A stretch of 64,000 nucleotides of DNA from Bacteroidales bacterium UBA4772 (GCA_002403305.1 DHHM01000017.1:32219-96218); one strand, 5' to 3'; numbered from the stretch's first letter, positions 15,678 to 25,444 are shown. Notes: a model not told the origin generated them from the letters alone. Numbers and translations: made by a program.

Positions 15678-17338
15678 AAAGAGCAGCATTATACATAGTA
15701 TCCGGGATCATCCTACTTGCAGGCATCTCCTGCAGTAACAAATTCCTGGAAGAAAATGAGGTCGATCTTTTTGGTATCGCGGATACCCTCTTCCTGACCA
15801 GCTATGATGAAACGGTACAGGTCACCCTTCAAACCTCACTGGCTGATCACGATTTCACGATCTACATGCAGCCAAAGTTCTTGTCATTCAATTCAATGCA
15901 CGGAGAAATACGCAACGGATCCATCTCCCTCGATCTCACTGTACTTCATGAAAACATTGATGCCTGGCAGCCGTTTTTCTACACAATGGTAGTACTCGAT
16001 GTGGAGAATGTGGGCCTTGTCGGTTTCAACGTAGTTTATACCGATTACAGAAACGTCTCTTTGTACTGTTCCCCGACATCTCTTACCTTTACCTCTCCGG
16101 ACTCCCTGGAATTCATCCTGTCTAATAACGGCTACGGCTTGCTGGCCTGGCAGATAACCGCAATTCCTGAGTGGCTTACTGTCTCCCCGGGTGAAGGAAC
16201 GATCCTTCCCGGCAACTACCAGCCTGTTACAGTCAGGATCCTGCCCCAAATGGTGACCTCCGGGCAGGCCTACAGCGGTTCAATAAAGATCGGCAACAAT
16301 TCCGGTTCCGGCTATTACACGCTGCCGGTCTATATAACAGAGTCAGCCATCCCTCCTGCTGATGCTGATCAGATAACCAGCCTGCTTACCGACGCCGAAT
16401 ATCACCACAATTCGGGGATAATGGCCATCTGTACAAAATCGCCCAACCAACTCATCCTGTTGAACACTGCCACTCAGCACTCAGACACGATACCTCTTCA
16501 GAAGACTCCAAATTGCATCAGTTTCTCCGAGGACGGGCAGAAAGCAGTCATCGGGTATTCGGTGGCATCGGTAGGTTATTTTGATGTCGGCAGTCGGGTT
16601 ATTACTGAAGAATACAATATAGACTGTATCCCGTATGATATTGTACTCGGGGATAATGAATGGTGCTATATAACACCCACGGAAGATCAATGGGAGCAGC
16701 TCCGGAGTCTCAATCTCAGCACCGGGGAACTGTTCGTAAATTCACCGGCATCACAGATCTATGAAAAGACCATCATTAAAAAGATCCCCGGCAAACCACT
16801 TATGGCCGGGACACAGACAGGATTGAGTCCTTCCGGACTGCTGCTGTTTGATCTGTCTGCCGGGAAGGCTTCTGATCTCTTTACCCGTTACCATGAATCA
16901 ATAGACCGTTTCTGGATTTCAAAAGACACGACCCGACTCTATGCAGCATACGGTAATGTGTACCTTATACCCGAATATGACGGCGAGTTCCATTCCAGTG
17001 CTCCTCCTGTGTATGGAAACATAGGCGCTGAACTGTTTTCCATCAGTGCCCTGGATGATTGCCCGGTCATCAACAGTGTCTTTGCCGGCACTGCCAACAT
17101 TCATTATCAGACCGGCAGCTCTGCCCAGATATATCAGTTCAACGCGACAAACCTCAATAAAACAGCTGCATACACCGTGAAGCCTGTATGGCTGAATATA
17201 TCGGGCAGCACATCACTATATTACACCTTCCCCCGCTTCCTTTTCGTCAACAACGAGGGGACTAAAATGTATGTGCTCAAGAGCCCGAGGAACGACTACG
17301 GTATTGAAGGATGGTTCATGGAGACCATAGATCTCTAA
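15674..17338 (+). CDS. BACON-domain lipoprotein with propeller-like C-terminal region
   Basis: The ATG at 15674 overlaps the upstream stop (ATGA) and gives a 554-residue lipoprotein (GIILLAGISC). Residues about 130-215 form a BACON-type beta-sandwich (LYCSPTSLTFTSPDSLEFILSN...LTVSPGEGTILPG). From about 230 on, repeated units such as SPNQLILLNTATQHSDTIPL, CISFSEDGQKAVIGY and GVPY-like blade text resemble a YncE/WD-like propeller. BACON domains are commonly linked to glycan or host-surface binding. The function here is not assigned. It forms a two-gene unit with the barrel protein. Confidence 0.75.
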   Translation: MKRAALYIVSGIILLAGISCSNKFLEENEVDLFGIADTLFLTSYDETVQVTLQTSLADHDFTIYMQPKFLSFNSMHGEIRNGSISLDLTVLHENIDAWQPFFYTMVVLDVENVGLVGFNVVYTDYRNVSLYCSPTSLTFTSPDSLEFILSNNGYGLLAWQITAIPEWLTVSPGEGTILPGNYQPVTVRILPQMVTSGQAYSGSIKIGNNSGSGYYTLPVYITESAIPPADADQITSLLTDAEYHHNSGIMAICTKSPNQLILLNTATQHSDTIPLQKTPNCISFSEDGQKAVIGYSVASVGYFDVGSRVITEEYNIDCIPYDIVLGDNEWCYITPTEDQWEQLRSLNLSTGELFVNSPASQIYEKTIIKKIPGKPLMAGTQTGLSPSGLLLFDLSAGKASDLFTRYHESIDRFWISKDTTRLYAAYGNVYLIPEYDGEFHSSAPPVYGNIGAELFSISALDDCPVINSVFAGTANIHYQTGSSAQIYQFNATNLNKTAAYTVKPVWLNISGSTSLYYTFPRFLFVNNEGTKMYVLKSPRNDYGIEGWFMETIDL

Positions 17339-17376
17339 ATATCAATGTGATAAATGAAGGGGAGAATCCGGGGCCC

Positions 17377-18003
17377 CTATGCTGCCGGCTTGTTCTTCTG
17401 TGTGTGGAAATAGGTCAGACCGTTCAGTTCTGTCATGCTGACAAGCTCCAGCCCGACCTCCTTCAGCAGGCTTGCAACAGCTCGCTTGGTCAGGTACCTG
17501 TTGGTCTTTGCATCAATAAAGTTGTACATGCGGTTTACGAAGGGTATCCTCGACTCAATGCCGTTTTCATAAACCTCAGCCTTCTCCCTCTCCAGCTTCT
17601 CCAGGTAGTTCTCCTTGTCGGAATAGCCGTTCTGCGACCTGTTGTCTACAAAACAGCCTATGAAGTTGCTCCTGGAGGGTAGCAGACCGGTGATCTGCTT
17701 CAGGAAATCACGGACCTCCCTGATGTGATTCAGCTGCTTGAGGGTAATGACGGTCTTTATACCCTTCATATCCTCGGCATCATAGAAGTAATGACGTGAG
17801 GAGGGTATTACCAGGACTCCCGATTCCGAGATGAGGCCCCTACGGTCAAGGTAATCTATCAGATGCTGACGAACCTCAACGTCCAGCTCCTCAAAAAGGT
17901 GCATCAGCCCGCTGTCCTGCAGGGACAGTTGTTTCGGGCTTACCTTCCTGATAGCCTTGTCGTTAAAAACGTCCGGATTTGTTCCGATAGTTCCTTTATC
18001 CAT
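17377..18003 (-). CDS. Conserved hypothetical protein
   Basis: The ATG at 18003 (MDKGTIGTNPDVFNDKAIRK) is preferred over an upstream frame start at 18051 because it matches the polar onset of the protein. It has 208 residues and no signal peptide. Visible features are HLIDYLDRRGLISESGVLVIPSSRHYFYD, a mixed-charge helix KENYLEKLEREKAEVYENGIESRI, and FVNRMYNFIDAKTNRYLTKRAVASLLKEVGLELV. The last part resembles text next to methyltransferase-like folds in Bacteroidota, but no SAM motif (GxGxG) is present, so I leave it unassigned. It is monocistronic and convergent with the BACON gene. Confidence 0.6.
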   Translation of the reverse strand: MDKGTIGTNPDVFNDKAIRKVSPKQLSLQDSGLMHLFEELDVEVRQHLIDYLDRRGLISESGVLVIPSSRHYFYDAEDMKGIKTVITLKQLNHIREVRDFLKQITGLLPSRSNFIGCFVDNRSQNGYSDKENYLEKLEREKAEVYENGIESRIPFVNRMYNFIDAKTNRYLTKRAVASLLKEVGLELVSMTELNGLTYFHTQKNKPAA

Positions 18004-18082
18004 AGGTTGCTTAAATACGCTAAGAAGTGCAATTATTATGCCACTCTCCAATCCGGATCCTCGTTACCGGCATTTACAGGGT

Positions 18083-18090
18083 CAAATTTA
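18083..18090 (-). promoter_or_regulatory. Candidate -7 element for the 17377-18003 gene
   Basis: On the minus strand this reads TAAATTTG, a perfect TAnnTTTG match, about 80 nt before the gene's ATG. The remaining 18004-18201 spacer shows no gene. Confidence 0.4.
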
Positions 18091-18201
18091 TGACCTATTA
18101 TTTATAACACCTAATCAATTTTGATGTTCACCAGCCCCCGTTTGACCAACGCACCAAAAATGAAGATATTCCGGTTTTCGGCGTTGACACTCCCTGTCAG
18201 G

Positions 18202-18480
18202 TCAGTTTTCAATCCGAAATTCAGCATAGCCGACCGGAGCCGATTCGCTCACGTCGGCATTGTCAACATATCCAATGCCGTGGCCCTTCCTGCACCAGGC
18301 AGCAAATGAGGCCAGTTGTTCCCTGTCGCCCTCAGCCTCGATATATACACTGCCATCGGCCATGTTTTTTACATAGCCGGTAATACCCCTCCTCCATGCC
18401 TCCCGGGCGGCACTCCATCGGAAGCCCACACCCTGCACCATCCCGGTGATATGAATCCTGTAAAGCAGTCTATCTTCCAT
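18202..18480 (-). CDS. acyP: Acylphosphatase
   Basis: The 92-residue protein matches acylphosphatase throughout: YRIHITGMVQGVGFRWSAAREAWRRGITGYVKNMADGSVYIEAEGD. It includes the phosphate-binding loop GMVQGVGFR with the catalytic Arg, and the catalytic Asn in VKNMADGSV. It hydrolyses acyl phosphates in the cytoplasm. A small difference is GITGYVKNM in place of the usual GLxGWVRN. It is divergent from the PBP gene across about 110 nt, which would hold both promoters. Confidence 0.93.
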   Translation of the reverse strand: MEDRLLYRIHITGMVQGVGFRWSAAREAWRRGITGYVKNMADGSVYIEAEGDREQLASFAAWCRKGHGIGYVDNADVSESAPVGYAEFRIEN

Positions 18481-18593
18481 TGTCAGAATAATCCGTCAGG
18501 TTTGACAGGCCGGAATCACTGTTTCAGTTTTCCATACAATTTAAGCTAAATTTACGCAATGTTCCATATAAAAACCAATACTTATTCCGGTTG

Positions 18594-20705
18594 ATGAAGA
18601 GAGGGCATAAAATAACATTGACTGTCGTCTGCATCATTATTCTTATTCCGGTGGTTTTCATCCTCACCGTCCAGGCAGGATTTTTCGGGCGACTGCCGGG
18701 GAAGAGGCAACTGCTCAACTACAAGAATGCGACGGCTTCCGTTGTGCTGTCGGCTGAAGGGGAGATGATCGGTAAGTTTTACTCCGAAAACAGGACGGCC
18801 ATAGAGTACGACAGGATCCCCGCTCACGTGACGGAGGCGCTGGTGGCGACTGAAGATGTGCGTTTCCATGAACACTCCGGCATTGACACCAGGAGCCTCT
18901 TCAGGGTCATCTTCAAGACCATCCTCTTTCGCGACCGCAGTGCGGGTGGCGGCAGCACCATCACACAGCAGCTGGCCAAGAACATGTATGGCAGGAAGGA
19001 CTATGCGCTCTTACCGCTGTTCCTGAACAAGACCAGGGAGGCACTGCTGGCCCGTCGCATTGAGAAGGTATTCAGCAAGAAGGAGATACTGACTCTTTAC
19101 CTCAATACTGTCTCCTTCGGGGAGAACCTATACGGCATCGAGGCAGCCTCGCAGAGGTACTTCAGCAAGAGCACCCCCGAGCTGCAAAGAGAGGAAGCTG
19201 CGGTGCTGATAGGCATGCTCAAGGCAAACACCCTTTACAATCCCCGTCTCCACCCCGACAATGCTCTCAGGCGCAGGAACGTGGTGCTGCACCAGATGGA
19301 GAGGTATTCTTACCTGGATAAGCGCAAGGCTGATTCCCTCTGTGCACTGCCGCTGGAGCTTGATTACAGCAAGATGGATCTTGCAGGTCCGGCCGACTAT
19401 TTTATGGTCAGGGTCAGGAATGAGGCCGGGCGCATCCTGAGCGATCTCACTCCCTTCCGGGGCAGGGAGTGGGATATTGAAAGAGAGGGCCTGGTTATCA
19501 CCACCACTCTCAGCCTTCCGTTGCAGCAGGCGGCCAATGAAGCCATCGCGGTGCATATGCCTCGCATGCAGAAGAGGCTCGACGAGCAGTACGGCACATC
19601 ATCGGGCAGGAGAGCCCTGCGGGATATCCCTGACAGCCTCAGAAAAATGATGACCACCCTGCATGCCGGGCTGCTCGCCCTCGATCCGTCAACGGGTGCC
19701 GTCAGGGCATGGGTCGGCGGCATCGATCACCGGACGCAGCCCTATGACCAGATACTGGTGCGGCGGCAGCTGGCCTCAGTCTTCAAGCCTGTTATCTTCG
19801 CCGCTGCCCTCGAAGACGGGATGGAGCCGTGTCGCTATCTCGAGAATGACTCGGTCACCCTCTCAGACTTTAAGGACTGGAGTCCTGAAAACTATAACCA
19901 CTCCTTCGGTGGCAAATACTCCCTCGCCGGTGCCCTGGCACAGTCGATGAACATACCTGCCTTCAGCCTCTTCATGCTCATAGGGTTCGACAAGGTGGAA
20001 GATCAATGGAAGAAGATGGGCTTTACCTTCCCTCTGGTCAACACCCCCTCACTGGCCATGGGAACAGCCGAGGCAAGCGTGCTGGAGGTTGCCCTCGGCT
20101 ATGCATCTTTTGCCACCGGAGGGATGACGGTGAAACCCCACTTCATAAAATCCATCAGCGACTCGGAGGGCAATGTCCTGTGGCAGAATGATTTCCATCA
20201 GCCCGACGAGAGAGCCCTCTCTGAGAGGTCGAGCCTGCTCATGGGAGCCATGCTTCAGAAAGCCATCAGGGAGGGCACCGGCGCCTCCGTTCACAGCGTC
20301 TACGGTGTCAGATTACCGCTGGCAGGCAAGACCGGAACCTCACAGAACTATGCCGACGCTTGGTTTGCAGCCTTCAATCCAGGTCTGGTTATAGTGAGCC
20401 GCGTGGGGGCCTCCACCCCCGCGGTACACTTCAACAGTGGCAGGTATGGCTCTGGCAGCGCCCTGGCACTGCCGCTGGTGGCTATGACACTGAAGAAGGC
20501 AGAGCGCGACCCGGAGCTCATGAAAGAGATCAATGTGCCATTCCCCGAACTGCCACCGGAGCTGGAAGCAGCACTGCTCTGCCCCGACTTCAGGGAGAAG
20601 ACATTCTTTGACAGACTGATAGACCTCTTTGACGATGACGAGATCCTCTACGAAGAGGCCGGAAAACGCCGGCGCTCAATCCTTGAAAGGATTTTTCGGA
20701 GATGA
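18594..20705 (+). CDS. Bifunctional penicillin-binding protein (PBP1A/PBP1C type)
   Basis: The ATG at 18594 follows an in-frame TTG and gives 703 residues. A single N-terminal membrane helix (about 6-28) precedes the GT51 transglycosylase domain, with catalytic-Glu motif ATEDVRFHEHSGID and GGSTITQQLAKNMYG. The transpeptidase domain shows SVFK (active Ser), SMN and KTGTSQ. The enzyme polymerises and cross-links murein in the periplasm. The protein is compact, with only a short basic tail (KRRRSILERIFRR) after the transpeptidase, shorter than many PBP1A. It is monocistronic, and both catalytic domains look intact. Confidence 0.93.
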   Translation: MKRGHKITLTVVCIIILIPVVFILTVQAGFFGRLPGKRQLLNYKNATASVVLSAEGEMIGKFYSENRTAIEYDRIPAHVTEALVATEDVRFHEHSGIDTRSLFRVIFKTILFRDRSAGGGSTITQQLAKNMYGRKDYALLPLFLNKTREALLARRIEKVFSKKEILTLYLNTVSFGENLYGIEAASQRYFSKSTPELQREEAAVLIGMLKANTLYNPRLHPDNALRRRNVVLHQMERYSYLDKRKADSLCALPLELDYSKMDLAGPADYFMVRVRNEAGRILSDLTPFRGREWDIEREGLVITTTLSLPLQQAANEAIAVHMPRMQKRLDEQYGTSSGRRALRDIPDSLRKMMTTLHAGLLALDPSTGAVRAWVGGIDHRTQPYDQILVRRQLASVFKPVIFAAALEDGMEPCRYLENDSVTLSDFKDWSPENYNHSFGGKYSLAGALAQSMNIPAFSLFMLIGFDKVEDQWKKMGFTFPLVNTPSLAMGTAEASVLEVALGYASFATGGMTVKPHFIKSISDSEGNVLWQNDFHQPDERALSERSSLLMGAMLQKAIREGTGASVHSVYGVRLPLAGKTGTSQNYADAWFAAFNPGLVIVSRVGASTPAVHFNSGRYGSGSALALPLVAMTLKKAERDPELMKEINVPFPELPPELEAALLCPDFREKTFFDRLIDLFDDDEILYEEAGKRRRSILERIFRR

Positions 20706-20767
20706 ATTTCATCAAATCTTCATACTCGACTCTTTACTTGCATCCCCGTTAAATAAACCATACAGTT

Positions 20768-21592
20768 ATGAAGAAGACATTGATTTTACTTACGGCAGCA
20801 GCATTCCTTCTCATCACCGGCGCTTGCAGTGAGATGAAGGACAATGCCGGTGACGGGAGGCTGGTGATCAAAATGACTGATGATCCGTTTTATATAAGCG
20901 GTGTAGAATCTGCCACAGTAACTATTACAAAAGTTGAAATAAAAAAGGTGGGCGACGGAATCAGCGACGGCACTCCGTGGATGGTCCTCTCAGAAGAAAC
21001 AGTGACGCTTGACCTGATTGACCTCAGGAACGGTGTCACGGAAACATTGCTCGACCTTGAGGTCCCGGCAGGTGAATATGACCAGGTCAGGCTTTACGTG
21101 GATGAGGCAGGACTGAAGCTGAAGGATAATGATGATCCCTACAGCGTTAAGGTTCCCAGCGGCAGCCAGACCGGTATAAAGATACATATCACTCCATCCC
21201 TGGAAGTGTCTGACGGTCTCACGGCAGAACTGCTTCTCGACATGGATCTTTCAAGATCCTTCATCCTCCGGGGCAATATGCGAAACAATAACGGTTTCAT
21301 CTTCAAACCGATCATCAGGGCCGCCAATATGACCTCGGCAGGAAGGATTCAGGGCATCGTAACAGACACCCTTGATGCAGCCATCCGCGATGCCATGGTA
21401 TGGCTGGAACAGGATACCGTTGTCGCCACGGCGTTCGCCGACTCACTGGGTTACTATGCCATAATTGGCGTACCGGCCGGCACATACTCCGTCACGGCAG
21501 CCAGAGAGGGTTATGACACCCTGAGCTACCGGGGAATTGTTATCAGGCCCGGTAACAAAACCGTACAAAATTTCAAGCTGAAGAACAGGTAA
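20768..21592 (+). CDS. DUF4382 lipoprotein with carboxypeptidase-regulatory-like domain
   Basis: The protein has 274 residues with a lipoprotein signal (LLITGAC). Residues about 30-180 match DUF4382 (GRLVIKMTDDPFYISGVESATVTITKVEI...LDLIDLRNGVTETLLDLEVPAGEYDQVRLYV). Residues about 190-274 form a carboxypeptidase-regulatory-like beta-sandwich (GRIQGIVTDTLDAAIRDAMVWL...YYAIIGVPAGTYSVTAAREGY). Both are common in surface lipoproteins of Bacteroidota; no enzymatic role is known. The gene is followed by a strong terminator and seems to be a single unit. Confidence 0.82.
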   Translation: MKKTLILLTAAAFLLITGACSEMKDNAGDGRLVIKMTDDPFYISGVESATVTITKVEIKKVGDGISDGTPWMVLSEETVTLDLIDLRNGVTETLLDLEVPAGEYDQVRLYVDEAGLKLKDNDDPYSVKVPSGSQTGIKIHITPSLEVSDGLTAELLLDMDLSRSFILRGNMRNNNGFIFKPIIRAANMTSAGRIQGIVTDTLDAAIRDAMVWLEQDTVVATAFADSLGYYAIIGVPAGTYSVTAAREGYDTLSYRGIVIRPGNKTVQNFKLKNR

Positions 21593-21625
21593 CCGGTTGA
21601 CCCGGAAACCGACGGCACAGTGAAG

Positions 21626-21657
21626 GCCGCTCCGAAGACGGGGCGGCTTTTGTTTTT
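21626..21657 (+). terminator. Rho-independent terminator after the DUF4382 gene
   Basis: The 8-bp stem GCCGCTCC/GGGGCGGC (one G-T pair) with loop GAAGAC is followed by TTTTGTTTTT. Confidence 0.8.
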
Positions 21658-21680
21658 GACAGGATTTTTTGCTAAATTTG
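21649..21680 (+). promoter_or_regulatory. Promoter for the M48-hflK-hflC unit
   Basis: TTTG at 21649-21652 and TAAATTTG at 21673-21680 are spaced by 20 nt, a close match to the Bacteroidota -33/-7 consensus. The -33 box overlaps the T tract of the preceding terminator. Confidence 0.65.
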
Positions 21681-21748
21681 AAAGTTATCCGCTGTTTTAG
21701 GCAACGGAATACCGATGCCGGTCGTATCAGAATTAATATAACAAGGTA

Positions 21749-23215
21749 ATGAGACGAAACAAAATCCTGTCAGGTATGGTACTGCTCGCTGCAGCAATGC
21801 TGCTTGCAGTATCCTGCGCTGTTAATCCTGTTACCGGGAAGAAGCAGATCATGCTCATGTCAGAAGCCCAGGAAGTTGCCCTCGGCATCTCCTATGATCC
21901 ACAGGTACTGGCCACATTCGGGGTATATGATGATCCCAGCCTTCAGGCATTCGTACAGTCGAAAGGCACGGTGATGGGCAAGATCTCCCACAGACCCAAC
22001 CTTGAATACCATGTAAAGGTTGTTGACTCGCCTGTGGTGAATGCCTTTGCTGTGCCCGGTGGCTTCATATACCTTACCCGCGGCATCCTGGCACAGTTTA
22101 ATAACGAAGCTGAACTCATGGGAGTGCTTGGGCACGAGATGGGGCACGTTGCCGCCCGCCATTCCGTCAGCCAGCAGACCAAACAACAGCTTGGCACACT
22201 GCTGCTGATAGGCGGAATGATCGCCTCCGAGAAGTTTGCCAACTATGCTCAGTATGCCATGCAGGGTATGGAGCTGCTGTTCCTGAGCTACAGCCGTGAC
22301 GATGAGCGAATGGCCGATGCTCTTGGCTGTGAATACTCTTCGAAGATGGGTTTTGACGCAACAAAGATGGCCGATTTCTTCAATGTGCTTAACAAGATGA
22401 ACATGGCTCAATCACAGGGCGGTGTTCCCACCTTCCTGTCTACCCACCCCGATCCGGGCGACCGCTACAACTCTGTCATACAGCTCAGCAAGACCTGGCA
22501 GGACAGTCTGAAGCTGCCGTCATACAAGGTCAATTCAGATTCATACCTGCAACTGATTGACGGTATTATTTACGGTGAAGACCCCAGGCAGGGCTACACC
22601 GATGACAACACCTTCTATCACCCGGAGCTGAGATTCAAATTCTCATATCCCCCCGGATGGGAGCTTACCAACGCACCCACGCAGGTTATCGTACAGCCTC
22701 AGGACGGCCGGGCACTGTTACTGTTCACCCTCGCAAACCAGAAGACACTCCAGTCAGCTGTCGACAGCACACTGGCTGCCTACGGTCTTCAGCTTCAGCG
22801 GGCGGAAAGGAGAACCGTCAACGGCCTACAGGCAATAATCACCCTATCCATGCAGCAGGCCAAGGACCAGTCGACCGGTGCGGTGAGCACAAACACGGTC
22901 CTCTCATACTTTATAGAATACGGCTCAATGATCTACGTCTTCCACGGTGTGTCAACCGAAGCCGATTTCAACAATTATGTAAGTACTATGGAGTCTTCAA
23001 TGAAGACATTCGCTAAACTAACCGACCCCTACAGGATCAATGTTAAGCCGCAGAAAATAGCCGTCAGGAGGGTCCAGCGTACTGGCACCCTCGCCAGTGC
23101 TTTCAGCTACTACGGCATGAAACAGGATATGTGGGAGGAGCTTGCGCTGCTTAACAACCTGGAACTTAACGACCAGATCGCAGCAGGAAAAATGATTAAG
23201 ATTGTAACTCAGTAA
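21749..23215 (+). CDS. M48-family metalloprotease lipoprotein
   Basis: The protein has 488 residues and a lipoprotein signal (AMLLAVSC), followed by the family opening AVNPVTGKKQIMLMSEAQEVALG. The zinc motif HEMGHVAARH (about 131-140) and the downstream DDERMADALG (third ligand Glu) are intact. A middle region (RFKFSYPPGWE onward) resembles a PsbP-like fold. The C-terminal part (GTLASAFSYYGMKQDMWEELALLNNLELND) resembles a LysM-like module. BepA-type proteases act in outer-membrane quality control. Its position 11 nt before hflK suggests a joint protein-quality role, which is inference. Confidence 0.9.
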   Translation: MRRNKILSGMVLLAAAMLLAVSCAVNPVTGKKQIMLMSEAQEVALGISYDPQVLATFGVYDDPSLQAFVQSKGTVMGKISHRPNLEYHVKVVDSPVVNAFAVPGGFIYLTRGILAQFNNEAELMGVLGHEMGHVAARHSVSQQTKQQLGTLLLIGGMIASEKFANYAQYAMQGMELLFLSYSRDDERMADALGCEYSSKMGFDATKMADFFNVLNKMNMAQSQGGVPTFLSTHPDPGDRYNSVIQLSKTWQDSLKLPSYKVNSDSYLQLIDGIIYGEDPRQGYTDDNTFYHPELRFKFSYPPGWELTNAPTQVIVQPQDGRALLLFTLANQKTLQSAVDSTLAAYGLQLQRAERRTVNGLQAIITLSMQQAKDQSTGAVSTNTVLSYFIEYGSMIYVFHGVSTEADFNNYVSTMESSMKTFAKLTDPYRINVKPQKIAVRRVQRTGTLASAFSYYGMKQDMWEELALLNNLELNDQIAAGKMIKIVTQ

Positions 23216-23226
23216 AAACCGACAGA

Positions 23227-24207
23227 TTGACAACACAGACATTTAACAGACCGGGAGCATATAACTCCTGGATGGGTAAGAACGGGCTTTATGTCCGTTA
23301 CTCTGCCATCGCCCTCATCGCATTCATCCTGCTGGTAAGCTCACTCTTCACCATCGGTCCCGAGGAGGTGGGTGTCATTACACGCTTCGGCAAATATGTG
23401 AGGCAGGTTGAGCCGGGACTGAATGTTAAGGTACCCGTTATTGAACGGCTCTATAAGGTGGCTGTCGAGAGGCAGCAGAAGGAGGAGTTCGGTTTCCGTA
23501 CTGTTGAGGCAGGCATAAAATCCGAATATACCAAGAAGGGTACTGTTGATGAATCCCTGATGCTCACGGGTGATCTGAACCTGGCTGATGTTGAATGGAT
23601 AGTACAGTACCGCATAGTAGATCCTTACATGTTTCTCTTCAAGGTGAGGGAAGCGGTCTCAACCCTGCGTGATATCTCCGAGGCCTCCATGCGCGAGATA
23701 GTAGGTGACCGTACGGTCAACGAGGTGCTTACCGTCGGGAGGTCTGAGATAGCCTCCAGCGTACACCAGAAGATGCAGGAGCTGTGCAGCGAATATTCAC
23801 TGGGCATCAGGATAGAACAGGTGGTGCTGCAGGATGTCAACCCTCCTGACCCTGTAAAGGACGCCTTTAACGACGTCAACCAGGCACAGCAGGAGAGGGA
23901 GACACTGATAAACCAGGCCAGGTCTGATTATAACAAGGTGATACCAAAGGCTAAAGGCCAGGCGGAAGAGACAATACAGCGCGCCGAAGGCTATGCCACC
24001 GAACGGGTAAATAATGCTCTGGGCGAATCTTCAAGGTTCAACGCACTCTACCTCGAGTATATCAAGGCCCCGGAAGTGACCAAGAGAAGGATATACCTTG
24101 AGACCATGGCAGAGGTCATACCAAAGCTCGGGCACAAGATCATTACCGACGAGAGCGGCAACAACGTGCTGCCACTTCTTCAGATGCAACTCACCTCAAA
24201 CAACTGA
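23227..24207 (+). CDS. hflK: FtsH-associated membrane protein HflK
   Basis: The protein has 326 residues from a TTG start 11 nt after the protease stop; the first ATG (23272) would remove 15 residues but still leave the membrane helix. The helix YSAIALIAFILLVSSLF precedes the SPFH/band-7 domain (GPEEVGVITRFGKYVRQVEPGLNVKVP). A coiled coil (NQAQQERETLINQARSDYNKVIPKAKGQAEETIQRAEGYATERV) is typical of HflK. With HflC it forms a cage around the FtsH protease and tunes its activity. hflC begins 3 nt later. Confidence 0.93.
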   Translation: MTTQTFNRPGAYNSWMGKNGLYVRYSAIALIAFILLVSSLFTIGPEEVGVITRFGKYVRQVEPGLNVKVPVIERLYKVAVERQQKEEFGFRTVEAGIKSEYTKKGTVDESLMLTGDLNLADVEWIVQYRIVDPYMFLFKVREAVSTLRDISEASMREIVGDRTVNEVLTVGRSEIASSVHQKMQELCSEYSLGIRIEQVVLQDVNPPDPVKDAFNDVNQAQQERETLINQARSDYNKVIPKAKGQAEETIQRAEGYATERVNNALGESSRFNALYLEYIKAPEVTKRRIYLETMAEVIPKLGHKIITDESGNNVLPLLQMQLTSNN

Positions 24208-24210
24208 CCC

Positions 24211-25161
24211 ATGCCGGCAAAAAACACAAAACTCATAGTATATATAGCCCTGTTCGCAGTGGCTCTCTTTCTCATCCTGGAATGCGTCTTCATGGTCAAG
24301 GAGACGGAACAGGTTGTCATAACCCAGTTCGGGAAACCTGTAGGAGAACCGAAGACAACCCCGGGCCTGAAGCTGAAGATGCCTTTCATCCAGAAGGTAA
24401 ACTACTTCGAAAAGCGTTATATGGAGTGGGACGGCGACCCCAACCAGCTACCCACCAAGGATAAAAAATTCATTTTCGTCGATGCCTATGCCAGATGGCA
24501 GATCACCGATCCCCTTCAGTTTTTCAAGCGACTGACCGATGAGAGAGGTGCACAGTCGAGGCTGGCTGACATTCTCGACGGAGAGACACGTGATTATATC
24601 GCCGGTCACAACCTCGAGGAGATCGTTCGTTCCACCAACAGAACCCCTATCTCCTCCGGACTGATAGGAGAGGAGACGGGAGACACTCTCTCTGACATCG
24701 AGACCGGAAGACTCAAAATAGAGGAGATGATTCTCAAATCCTCCAATAAGAAGGTGAGCGACCTTGGTATTGTGATCCTCGATGTACGCATCAAGCGGCT
24801 CAACTATGTCGAGGAGGTCCGGACGCAGATCTACGAGAGGATGAAGAGTGAACGGTACCGTATCGCCGAGAGGTTCAGATCGGAGGGCCAGGGTGAAGCC
24901 TCCAAGATCAACGGTGAAAAGGAGCGTGACCTCAAGACCATTCAGTCCGAGGCATTCCGTAAGGCTGAAGAGATCCGGGGCCGTGCTGACGCCAAAGCAG
25001 CAGCTATATATGCCGATGCCTATGACCAGACATCCTCATCCAGAAACCTCTACGCTTTTGTGAAGTCGATGGAGGCCTTCCGCATGACCTTTGACACTAC
25101 CACAACAATAATACTATCAACGGACGGAGAGCTCTACAAATACCTGAAGGACTTCCGGTAG
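24211..25161 (+). CDS. hflC: FtsH-associated membrane protein HflC
   Basis: The protein has 316 residues, with an N-terminal membrane helix (LIVYIALFAVALFLILECVFMV). The band-7 domain (KETEQVVITQFGKPVGEPKTTPGLKLKMPF, YARWQITDPLQFF) and the alanine/glutamate-rich coiled coil (FRSEGQGEASKINGEKERDLKTI) end in the HflC-like TTIILSTDGELYKYLKDF. It partners HflK in the complex that restrains FtsH. It is the last gene of the protease-hflK-hflC unit. The following 280 nt hold no gene until the small reading frame at 25445. Confidence 0.94.
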   Translation: MPAKNTKLIVYIALFAVALFLILECVFMVKETEQVVITQFGKPVGEPKTTPGLKLKMPFIQKVNYFEKRYMEWDGDPNQLPTKDKKFIFVDAYARWQITDPLQFFKRLTDERGAQSRLADILDGETRDYIAGHNLEEIVRSTNRTPISSGLIGEETGDTLSDIETGRLKIEEMILKSSNKKVSDLGIVILDVRIKRLNYVEEVRTQIYERMKSERYRIAERFRSEGQGEASKINGEKERDLKTIQSEAFRKAEEIRGRADAKAAAIYADAYDQTSSSRNLYAFVKSMEAFRMTFDTTTTIILSTDGELYKYLKDFR

Positions 25162-25407
25162 CCGGCCAGACCGGCCTCAACACAAATCCGCGTTCTCCTG
25201 CCTGCACAATGTGTAAGGTAAACCGCTGTTTATCAACAGCCGGGACCTGTATATCAAAATGAGCATTGCCGGCGGCTCCTGCTGTTGTAAATTAGCATTG
25301 AGTTTTGACAGTTTAATTTACCTTCCAAAACTCTGCAGGAAGAGACAAAATGAAACTTGCATGAGCAATATCTCACATAAGGATCTGAATATAAAATTTC
25401 ATGCAAG

Positions 25408-25431
25408 TTCCATTCGACCAATGAAATAAAT
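25408..25431. repeat. Palindromic intergenic motif, copy 2 (also at 226)
   Basis: This copy reads TTCCATTcgaccAATGAAAT and matches 22 of 24 bases of the copy at 226-249. It ends 13 nt before the ATG of a 44-residue reading frame, so it could be a binding site or 5' untranslated element for it. Confidence 0.5.
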
Positions 25432-25444
25432 GTTTTATATACGA

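Noticed and set aside
18591..18593. TTG as start of the penicillin-binding protein gene
   Set aside because: An ATG follows immediately in frame and is the simpler choice.
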